Source of the DNA: Klebsormidium nitens | Lineage: Eukaryota; Streptophyta; Klebsormidiophyceae; Klebsormidiales; Klebsormidiaceae | Assembly: GCA_000708835.1 (NCBI GenBank) | Contig: DF237432.1 | Location: 1 to 64,000, forward strand | Direction: 5' to 3' | Length of the DNA: 64,000 nucleotides | Part shown: positions 35,200 through 45,300 of the stretch, piece by piece | Layout of the letters: every line of letters starts with the position of its first letter | How positions within the stretch are numbered: position 1 is the stretch's first letter | The notes under the pieces: model-generated | Seen by the model: only the letters and a program-made list of their open reading frames with translations | What the model was told of the DNA's origin: nothing | Database searches by the model: none | Made by a program: the position numbers and the translations under genes

Positions 35200-36824
35200 T
35201 CAATCTTGTATGTAGTCCTGCCCTGAGAGTAGTGCAAACTCTGCTTTCTGAAACTCCCGTCCTAGGTAGTTAGCATGGTCGAGCATAGTCAAAGGTCTTT
35301 TGTTTGATTCCGGCTCTTCAATGATCTTGACACTCAACTCTTTTGCCGTCCGTCCGCTGCAGAGAGTTTGGAATTGAGATTCAATCAGAGTCACACTTGG
35401 TGCAAACGTGTTTATGAACACGTCGTTTAGAGGCTTCCGACTTGGAAAACCATGACCTTGAATTATCCTTGCCATTCCTTTGCCCGTTTGCTTCATGAGA
35501 GATGCACAGACGTCACTTAGCTGTATGCAAATGGAACACTTAGCTGTATGCAAATGGAAAACAAATCGAAGCCTGTTTCAAAAGTGACGTTGAAATCGTG
35601 ACAAGCATAGAACACGAGTGCCATGCCATAAATGAATCTGCCAGAAGTGATTTTTGTTCATACTTCTGTAAAACGATCTAGAGCAGCAAGCTGCAGCTTC
35701 GCATGTTTATTCTACAACCCCCTTTTCTGTGTACGTCAACTCAATATGTTCTAGAGACAAAGGAGGAGAGTGTGAAAGACACGTTCCTTGATCCAAGCTC
35801 ACCGGTATATCCGATGGGCTTGTGGTCGATAGCTTCCGTCGCAAGGTATGACTTCCCCCGTCTCAGGATCGCACGCTAGGCCCCGTTCATTTATTGTATT
35901 TCGAAAGTGAGTGGCGACAATCTCATTTGTGGTTCGGTCGACCCGGATCAGAAAGTAGCCCGCTGGGTCGAGGTCGATGTGTCGGTCCGAGAGGTGGTGG
36001 TCAATCTTCTGGATCATTTCTGCAGGGCGGGACATCAACTCAGTGAAATTGTCCCCACGCCAGAAGTGGGTGCTCATCGTTTGACTTACAATCTTCTGAG
36101 GGTCGTGAAATGCTCAACTATCTGATGAAAGCATCACCCATGTTACAGCTTACCAGACGTAAAAAGTATGACGGAAAAAGTATTACATCGTTTGGCATAG
36201 CTATTGTTTGGGAGACCCCGCATCGGGCTGGTTATTGACTGACGCCTCCACCAGAACAGCTGCCAGACTGCATATTGAAAGACGTACTTTCCTTCCCCCC
36301 AGCACTCTCAACTATCCGCAGCAAGCATTCAATCCAAACTTTCAGAAGGTTGTCAGCATTCTTTTGGCGAGCTTCTTTTCAAAAGGGGTAGATATGCAGA
36401 GGGCTCAGCGAAGAAGGGCCCAGAATTTACCTTCACGTTGACTTTCCAGAGGACCGCTTTCCTGCAAGCTGATCGTAGCTTTGAGCATCGGCCTTTTAAG
36501 CTGGTGGCGCCTTCCGTCACTTGAAACAGTGGCTTCTAATGGGCGAATAGCTCGTCCCTGCTTTATACATAACATCTGATTGCGAATGTTGCTAAACACT
36601 GGAAGACAGAACAACGCCGCACTTTCTGTTGTTCTTCCATTAGGAGACTGGCCCCATCTTGCCCGCAGAGAAGTGCTCTTTCTAGAGAAGAGTGAAGTTG
36701 GCCTGGGTGGCAAAGAACTGATTCGATCCAGAACCCCAAAACCACCTCTTGTACAATGCGAATGACTTGTGAAACCAACAAACGGGCTTTGCGTTGACGG
36801 CAACGCTGCAGTAAGCACAACCAT
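35200..36824 (-). CDS. DUF4346-like protein, nuclear-encoded with putative plastid transit peptide
   Basis: Three minus-strand exons: 36824-36431, 36019-35803 and 35356-35200, giving 255 aa. Exon 1 encodes a Ser/Thr/Arg-rich leader starting MVVLTAALPSTQSPFVGF, typical of plastid transit peptides; an ATG 11 codons upstream (36857) is in frame but gives a less typical leader. Exons 2-3 hold the conserved domain: DRHIDLDPAGYFLIRVDR, GLACDPETGEVIPCDGSYR, GRTAKELSVKII and LDHANYLGREFQKAEFALLS, ending YIQD. This matches the C-terminal DUF4346 domain that I know from cyanobacterial proteins, which there follows a dihydropteroate-synthase-like region; that upstream region is absent here. Biochemical function unknown. 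The gene is divergent from another plastid-type gene, which suggests shared control. Confidence 0.77.
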
Positions 36825-37285
36825 ATTCCAACGTTTTCTAGCGCTTGGTAGTCTCAAGCTATCAACAAGTCAAAGGATGTGATCAGGATGTGCTCAGGCT
36901 CATAATAGTATAGGCTACCTGTGTAGTACCTTTGGGAGGCCTGACGTCATCATTCAAAGCCAAGCGAAAAGTGGATAGCACATCCAGGGCGCAAGCATGT
37001 GCGCGTTGCCCATCCGACGGTCAGCGCGGCTTCGCAAAGCTTATGACGTCAGGTGCAGTGGAATATCTTGCAGGACCCTACGTACATTGCATGGATTTGT
37101 CAGCCTTTTGCTAATATTGATATTCTGACTTCTCTCCTCCTGAACTTGAAGACGACGCCCACCTCCTTTCAAGTTTTAACCGTATCAACAGGGCGCTACG
37201 TAGGTAGGTATTCCATTGGCGAAGTGCGTCACAACCCTGTTGCACTGAGCACCCTAAATTACAGTTTTCTTCTTCTCTCGCCACC
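36825..37285. promoter_or_regulatory. 461-bp bidirectional promoter with two TGACGTCA palindromes
   Basis: The spacer separates start codons of two divergent plastid-type genes. It contains two perfect TGACGTCA sites (36942-36949 and 37044-37051, 102 bp apart), the core bound by plant TGA and other bZIP factors, plus two TACGTA words (about 37079 and 37194). The short distance and paired sites make joint regulation likely; this is inference from sequence only. Confidence 0.65.
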
Positions 37286-39477
37286 ATGCAGTCTGTGGCG
37301 ACATGCAGCGCCCTGAGCGCACCGGTGACCTCGTTCGCCGCATGCATTGAAAGCAGAATGTGTTTCTCCGGCAATCCCACAGTCTTTGCATGCCCAAGCT
37401 TGAGTGCGGGCAGAAGACAGAGAAGCCGGGTTGTGGTGCCAATGGCGAAGAAGGAGGAGGCGCCGCGGTTGTACCAGGGATACAACCCGAAAAAGTCGTA
37501 AGTGCGCTGGTCTCTATTGCCATACTTTTCACAAGCAGACTCGTTGGCTGGTGAATGTGTCATAGAAAGGTGATTGGTAGAGTTGTTGCATGCATTCTAG
37601 CACATTTGCAACCAACAAACTGAAGTATGCACTTTTGTGACTGCTTCTTTTGGTTCTGAGAAATTGGAACTCAACAGAGAAAAACTTATTCGATACTTGT
37701 CGCCAAGGGCTTCGGGCCTCAAGAAAGGTGAACATTATCAGCCGCATGAATCGGTGGCGCCAATGTGCGCCTCAAGTTGATCACAAGCATTCGAATTGAC
37801 ACATCTTCCGCAGTGTCTTCAATGTTCTGGTTCCGTATCGTATGTGTTGGATAGCTCAGTCTTACAGCCAGCAATGTGGGTCTTGTAGTGTTACTTACAT
37901 GCGGGTGCAAGGTCTTCGCAAAACCATTTGCACGCTGCCTTGTTTTTACCTTGACAATGTTCTTCCCTGGCAAAAGACGTTCCTGCAACCTATTGGAGTT
38001 TTCTTGTATGGCTGTCCTACAACGGCCCGATTGTATGGCGCTTTGTTTTCAAGGCTATGTCAAGGCATGATTGGATGTTCACTTTTGTCTTCGAACAATA
38101 GCAGTCCTCTCAAAGCATCTATCAACAAATCAGAGCAGTGCCAGCTCTTCTCAACATTACACCATCGATCTACACTTGATAAATGCCAGCATTCCATATT
38201 TTGGCATTGTACTTGCTGTCCTCCTGACGCAAAGAGGCCCCCTGCTTTTGTGGATTTTGCCACCTGATTCTCATCAAGGTGCAATCAAAAGGCACCATTC
38301 GATTGTCGCTCCTGTCTGACTGGTGCCCTATCGATGTGTGTCTGACCAGATGTCTGCAATTGACACTTTCCTGGAGCGCTACGTGATCAGGGTTCAGATC
38401 GCTTGTCTCTGTCTCTCTGATTAACGTTGCTGAGCTATAAAATGGATAGAAATGTACGTATTAAATAGTGTTTTGGCATCAACGTCTCCTCGCAGCAGTT
38501 TTAGTTGAACAGTGTACTGCAAGGTCACACCCTCCCTGAACTCTTCTGAACTTCAGCAGGTGTTCCCTCAGCGTACATAATGTCACAGGTTTCGCTTTGA
38601 TCCGCATCTCATTTCCAAAGCAGTCAACTTCTATGTGGTCTCAACGCGCAACTCAATTTGAGGCAAGGAGGTGCGAATTAACTGTGCTAATAGGTTCAAG
38701 AGTGGTCAGAAGATTGAAGGTTTACATGGTGCAGGGTCTTGGCAATGCTGGAGCTTGACTGAACTTTCACAAGCTTACTGTGGGACACTTTCTGATGCTG
38801 AAAGCATTGAGAACATCAGTTGCAAAATACTGTTAAGAATGATCTGATTGGCATATCTACGTGAGCTTGATGTCATTACATTCAGACCACCCACCCCCAA
38901 ATGCATACTTCATCATACTTTCTGCTGAGTATAATGTGTGCGATGAAATCCAGACCCTTTCTTGATTCGTTTAAAGATTGCAGGGTCCCCTTGGCGGCAG
39001 GCAGTTTTGCTTTGCTGATGATCTTCATGCTTGATGAACTTCTTTGCCAGATAACGAACTTGGTACTTTCTGGAAAATGTACCGATTCCTCCTCCCATTT
39101 GACTAGAATCCTCCTTGCAGCATGTTCTCATGCGGAGCTGTGGGACGAGCAGGGCAGCGAGGCGGCATTTGAAAATTGACCTTTGCCGATAACACTGAAT
39201 CTGGCTTTTCTTTGCAGTATCTGCACAGAACGAGCTTATGCTATTATTCTCTCAACGACAAGTATTAAACAACTAGAATCCTCCTTGCAGCGTGTTCCCG
39301 GCGGAGGCTTGCGACGAGCAGGGCGGCGAGGCATGCGAGGCAGAGTTCGGAGAGGAGGTGAAGCCGCGGCCAACGGCGGCCAAGGAGCAGAAGAAGGATG
39401 GCAAGGGGTTGAACCTGTTTGGCGGCAAGAAGCAACCCGACCGCGAGTACCAAGAGTACAAGGGAGACAAGACGTAG
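37286..39477 (+). CDS. small plastid-targeted acidic protein, unknown function
   Basis: Two exons, 37286-37497 and 39291-39477, giving 132 aa. The start ATG has a strong context (CGCCACCATGC). The first 50 or so residues are a transit-like leader (MQSVATCSALSAPVTSFAA, later SAGRRQRSRVVVPMAKKEE). The mature part has PRLYQGYNPKKSVFPAEACD, then EQGGEACEAEFGEE, and a lysine-rich end (KDGKGLNLFGGKK, ending YKGDKT). The EACD.xGGExCEAE block with two cysteines seems conserved, because it recurs in a separate downstream exon (40476-40536) where it reads EACDDLGGEFCEAEK. I recall similar EACDDLGGEFC strings in plant plastid proteins but cannot name the family. The intron is 1.8 kb and carries an echo of exon 2 at 39101-39182. 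Confidence 0.8.
39101..39182 (+). repeat. decayed echo of exon 2 of the small plastid gene
   Basis: GACTAGAATCCTCCTTGCAG at 39101-39120 repeats AACTAGAATCCTCCTTGCAG at 39271-39290, 170 bp apart. It is followed by a degraded version of exon 2 (TGTGGGACGAGCAGGGCAGC, then GAGGCGGCATTTGAAAATTGA). The acceptor is still perfect, but indels shift the frame and lead to an early stop. Confidence 0.88.
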
Positions 39478-42302
39478 GTATCGGAGTTTAGTGCCTCTAT
39501 TCCTTTGATTGAGGAAAACGGATGAGGCGTTTATGGGCCTGGAGCCTTGTCTTCCTTTTTTCCGGACCAGGGGTCCTAAGTACAAAGGGACTCAAAGCGA
39601 CAGAGGATCCGCGCAAGATCACAAGGTTTTTCGGATCTGATGCTTGTCGGTTGTACAGGCATTTTAAGCAAGTGGAACTTTAAGTAAACGTGTCCACATA
39701 CAAGGCTTCAAACATGGGCGTACTTCGTGTGTAACTTTTACCACTTCGTTTATCTTCGCCAGCTTGGATCCCGATCGTATGGGGCTTAAAGTGGGCGTAG
39801 CGAGCGCGCTTGCAATGGCAATCGGACGGCTCAGATCACTGCAATACACGACGGCCAGTGCCGTCCTCAACGTTGATTTGGTCATAAAAGCGACGCCGGT
39901 GATGCTGTCCGTCAAAGCCCTCGGCCCACTTCAAGTTGCCGGTTTTGCGACTGAATAGGGTTGGTGTGGTTGAACGGCGTTCGTTGGAAGATTTTTGCGC
40001 GCTGCTTTCGCAATTGCGTTTATTGTAACCTTGTTAAGAGTCCCAAGTCGAGGAACACGCCGGCCCGGTTCCATTTGTCTACGCAGCAGCTAACAGTGCG
40101 CTGTTATTGATTATTGCAATCACCACAAACGGGTTATTTGTTGAACGGAGACGGGTGTTGTACCATTCGGATGAGCCGTTCCTTTTCGACACCGGGCTAC
40201 TCGGAATGTCAAGTCTCTACATGCGTTCAGAAACAATTGAGGGTTCCTTCATAAGGGCGGGAGAAAAGCTCTGCCCATTCAGCATAGATTGGGTCACTAT
40301 ATCTCAAAACCTTCACCGTTGAAAGTTATTCCATCTCGGCATCTGCTCTGCGAACCGTTCAGTTTTTTCCAGGCCAGATCGCAGCACCCGAAGATAAGGT
40401 AGAAACGACAGACGAGAAAGGAAATGGACGAGTCAATCTGTGCCCCGTGTGAAACGTCGGCTATGCTCCCTGCAGTGTCTTCCAAGATGAGGCGTGCGAC
40501 GACTTGGGCGGCGAGTTTTGCGAAGCAGAGAAGTAAATGCGGAAAGTTCTGCCAACTAGAGTAAGGACCCGTCCCTTTTTGGGTTCCGTTTGTCTGTGAT
40601 GCGTCCTCGATATTCTCCCATCCCTTCAAGCAGAGTCCTCACTTTCACCCTTTCGTTTTCGGTTCTTGTCGTTATGTCCTCACCGCAACCCTCACACCAA
40701 GCATGACTTCCTGAGCAAGCACAAAGTGTCCAGCCTTACCGCACCTTCATTGTGAGATAGTGGAAGTTCACATGCACTGTGGACACGGGATCTGCTTTCC
40801 TGCTTTCTCAATCTCGGTGGGCCTCTGAAACATCTGAATCTGTCTTTCCTTCTGAAAGATCGAAAGAACAGAATCATTCCCTGACATCAATGACGTTACC
40901 TCTGACGACTGACGACTACCCTCTTTGCTGGTTTTTGCAGGTACAAAAATGCGACATAAGCATGCCGGCTGAGTTGGTCGCATGACATGCTCCCGTCTTG
41001 CTATCCGCTGATGGTCTTTGTGTTGAGATTTGTGTTTGGCTCGAGTACCCTAACAGTACTGTGTCGAGGCGAACAGACCGATTTTGCCTTTTCCACGCTC
41101 CTCATCGAAAATAATTGAACATGTGTCCCTAAATATTTGAATTGACGAAGCTTCTAGAGCTTTTTCACAAAAGGCTGGAATAGCGGCTTGCTACAGCATC
41201 CCCATGCGCAGATTGCGTATTCCCGACTTGCATATCAGAGGCAATTCCCCCCACCATGAGCCTGCATACCGGGCACTTCGAGCAAGATGGTGTACGAAGG
41301 GTTTGAATATGATGGCCGTTTTGAGTAAGAAACCAAGATTTTATTCTTAACGGTACTAGTATTTCCTACGCGTTTATGTAAAGCCGCATGTCAAGCTGCG
41401 AATTGCCGCTGACACAGAGATGATTGCTGGATCAACGTACATGCACTTATTTGCCCGGTAACATTTTTGGTTACGTAAACAGTGGCCGTGAGAACGGAAC
41501 CTTAGCATGTACATATGTATAGCACAGCATGCATGATGCAAAAGTTTCACAAATTTCATCGTTGACTTATTGCATGTGCCACATCACAAGTACCTGTGCA
41601 CTAGGCCTACTTGCAGCTAGGCGCGCATTCAACGAAGGGATATAGGATCGCTATGTTTAAGGAATTATCATTACAAGACGGTTTGAGCCAGGTAAGTTAA
41701 CATGCAGATTAATTTGGGTATATGATAATGAAAGTGATTTTGTCAAGGTTGCGCGTAGGCGGTACCATGACAAGGCGTAACTGCCGTCATGTAAAGGCCA
41801 GATATGGTAGTAAAGATTGCTCGTTGCATGATAAGCTAGGCTCCATCCATTCAAAATTCAAGGCGGATAAAAGAAATGGTATCAAACAAATGCACCGGGA
41901 CAGCAGGACGCCTCGTCGCAACGATCTGTCAACGGATTCTGATGGCTAGACAAAAGCATGCCACATGTGATCAAAAGCTTCACAGTCTGCACAACATCCA
42001 ATCAAAACGGCCTAACAGACTTAATGTACATTGCCATTACAACTTCACCCCTCCCCAACTCTCCTAGCGCAGTATGTTTGTACGGATCCTTAACCTCATA
42101 AAGGATCCAACCACCAGGCTTATCTATATAAAACAAGGAATCCACAGTCCGACTAGACTGAGACTCGACCTGCCCACCCGCGATTAAAACAGCTCTCGAA
42201 GAGCTGTGCAACTCAAAGAGCTGTTCACCATTCAGTTCCCCGTCCTAGATTCCTTACCCTGAAAGAAGTGTACCATTCTTGCACCGATGTTTCTTGTGCC
42301 AA
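39478..42302. other. 2.8-kb tail-to-tail intergenic region
   Basis: Apart from the alternative exon at 40476-40536, I see no supported gene. The segment 41.0-42.0 kb is AT-rich with scattered CATGCATG and TACATATGTA words. Open frames at 39764-39958 and 41722-41949 show no conserved content or splice logic. No transposon protein or terminal repeat recognised. Confidence 0.5.
40476..40536 (+). CDS. alternative terminal exon (intact echo) of the small plastid gene
   Basis: A CTGCAG acceptor at 40470-40475 precedes a 61-nt open segment with the same phase as exon 2. Joined to exon 1 it would read ...KKSVFQDEACDDLGGEFCEAEK and stop at TAA 40534-40536. Thus it keeps the frame and the conserved acidic Cys block but ends right after it, lacking the lysine-rich tail of exon 2. 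It lies 1 kb past the exon-2 stop, so it would be used only by skipping exon 2. It could also be the 3' remnant of a tandem gene copy. No polyadenylation evidence is available. Confidence 0.5.
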
Positions 42303-45300
42303 TCAGACAATTGCCGCGGGCTCCGCAAGAAGCGTCATATGGGGGAAGTACGTGAGCATCGTCTCTTCGGGCAGCGTCTCGCCGGAAGTAGGCTTCCAGC
42401 TCAACTTCAATTGCTGCAAACCAAGGAAGGGCAGGACATTGATAAAACGTCCTGCGCAATGGAACAGCCTCACAGGTGCGGATAGATCACCATTAAGGGT
42501 CTCTACAACCTAAACTGATGAAAAGTGGAAGATACCGGAAGCGGGGGAACAGGACCAGTCCCGAACCTAAAGAGAGAAGAGCTTGGCAGTAGAAGTTTCG
42601 CAAACTGGTCGTGAAGGGCACATTTTCTCGTCACGCTCGTGGGGAGCAACAAAGCCTGTTCGCAATTGTTCAGGTCGCCAGATTCTCCTACATTTGACAC
42701 CGTTACAGCCCGTCAGCATCCGAACGCCACGTGGGACGCCCTAACGGTCCAACACCCAGATCCTTATAAACTCTAACCCTGTATCGAACATGATTCACAC
42801 TTTGCTTAACGAGTGCAACAACACCTCCGCACAAGGAAAGTACGTTCACGAGGCGTCAGCCAGAATGTCCCTGATTTGTGTGCTGTGCTTACCTTTACAT
42901 TCGCGGGGTCGAGGACCTCCAGGGTCGCAAGAAGGTCGTGCAAGTTCAGCGAGTTGTTCACCTGCGGCAAAGACAGTCGTCCCCGCACTGCACCGGAGAG
43001 CGTCACCTGCACGCAAACACAGTGGTTTTTGGCCTTAGATTCGAAACAAGGTTGAAGCCCGATTAATTGTCCAATGATCCAAATAAACTGAGACTCAAGT
43101 CTGGTCATAGCCTGGTTAGCAACAAAACCCTCTGTGAGAGTCCGCTGGTTGAACAGCTTCAACTGGCGACCTGTGAGATCCTTTGTTTCAGAAACTTCTG
43201 AGAGTATACTTTCTCATCAAAGTTGAAAACGAAAGCCTCGTGCACCCCACTTCGGACAAATGCGAACGGGTAGACCCGAGACCTGATTCCCCGACTCTAT
43301 ATTACTAGGGCCATATGGTATGCGCGCGCTCGTGTCAAATCAGGCGCACCAGTCTAAACGTCGGGAGAGCAAGGAGAGCCGGCCCTGGAACGAGACGCTT
43401 GCAAGTACGACCGACTCTCCGGAAAAGCAGAAGGAAGTCCGCCCTTTGAAAAACTCCGGAAACTGAACGTCTCAGTGAACCCGGAAGCGCTGCTTTGGCG
43501 CAATAATGAGGCTACCAAATGACAGAATTGCAAAAAGTCTTTTTCGAGAAAGCCTTGCATCAACAGTTGACCAATTTTCTGGCACCTTACCACGGTGTAG
43601 CCTGCCTTGTAGCTGTCAATCAACATCCTCTTCTGCTCCTCAACTTTGCGCCCGTAGTCCTTGCCGACGTTCTGCAGCATCTCTTTCGTGGGCGCCAGCC
43701 GAATGTGCGATGCATCCGCCTGCAAGCCGGAGAGACCGTGTGATTGTGCCGCCTCTGGTTACCGCTCTACTCGGCCGGCTCGTTGCATTCATCGACGCTA
43801 GGTTTCACGAAACTTTGTTCTTTGCAACAAGAGTAAAATGACAGGACAAGTAGTCTTCATACTGACCAAGAACGCCGCTGATTTGTGCCTACGTTTACAT
43901 CAGTACTCTGCCAGACCCTTCTTGTGCTGCCATTGCAATGCTCCTGGACATAACCAGACCTCTTCTATAAGGACACAAAAGTGAATATCTGGAAGAGAAC
44001 ATGCGACTGACATGCCAGCGCGTGATAAATGCACCTCAACCGTGCACCTAGATGCGTTGCCACTCTTGCAATTCACGTTCAACGCACTGAGATAGAGCTC
44101 GTTGCATAAATTGAAAAGGGAGAGATACGAGGATGGAAACGAAGACGGAAACGGGGGTAAAAAAGGAGACGCTTTGGCCCTCACATGCTCCCAGTTGTTG
44201 ATGAAAGTCTGGTACGCAAACGGATGCTTGGAGGGCATGACTTGGTTGCCCGCATACACAATGTGCTCCAAGTGCCTCATCAGGACACGCGCGATCGCTG
44301 CACACGAACGCAAAGCGACTGTCAGTCTCTCCCGGCATACGAGTTGGCTGTCCTCGTCTCCCTTCACTTCACCGTCCTGATTGTGGAGCCACCATGCTCT
44401 CGCTCTTGACTCCTAAGTGAAATTGCACAACTCTTTGCTCTCTTCCCTCCCGACTGCTTGCCTCCTTCCTCTTGCTCAGATGCAACCCTGTTTTATAATC
44501 CCAGTCCTGCTTTTCCCCTTCGCAAGAAAGCACAGGGGTCATCAGTCAAAAAGGAGGAGCACTGTTGCTGTGACGTTATCCTTATGGACACACCAACAGA
44601 TCAGAGAATGCCAAGCACACGACCAAAACCCTGAGAGACCGGAAGATTCGCTCTGCTGAGAGTGACTGTCTCAACTCTCGCTAAGGAGCCAAAACACACC
44701 TGACTGCAAATGCCCAAAGGACCGTAAAACTTTGACTGCCAATGCTCAGATGACTATAATGGGCTTTGCAGAAAGGGCCCTCTCATGCCGTTTTTGACCA
44801 GTCCAACATTTTGCCCGCCTAACCAAAATCTTGACCCCTTGTGAATCTTGAAGGAATCTCTCTAAAGGCTTTTGCAAAAAGCAATTTCTTTAAGCTTCCT
44901 TTGCCGCTAACACACAGGAGACACGAAAGCTCGTGTGTAAGTGCCTTTCAAACACTGATTCCGTTCAGAATTGAGGATGCTGTCGCATTCCGCCTTTTCC
45001 GCAACCAAGAAGGACGCCATGGCCAAACCCTGTGATTTGTGGGCGAGATTTCTCGTTCGGTGCAAAATGTTGAACCGGATATGATTGGCATGAGACTCAC
45101 TCTTGAGAGTTTCAGGCCGCTGCACGTGGCCCCAATCGTCCAGCTGACTGCCAACTTCGTCCAAGTCGTAGCGGAGGGAGCAAGCGAAGCCCGAGATGCC
45201 AAGCTGCAGGAAAAGAAACAGAACTGATAAAGCGAAAGAACAAAATAGCAAAACGGAAGAGGGGGTGCAACTCCAACTACTTGGAGGCAAGTGAATTGCC

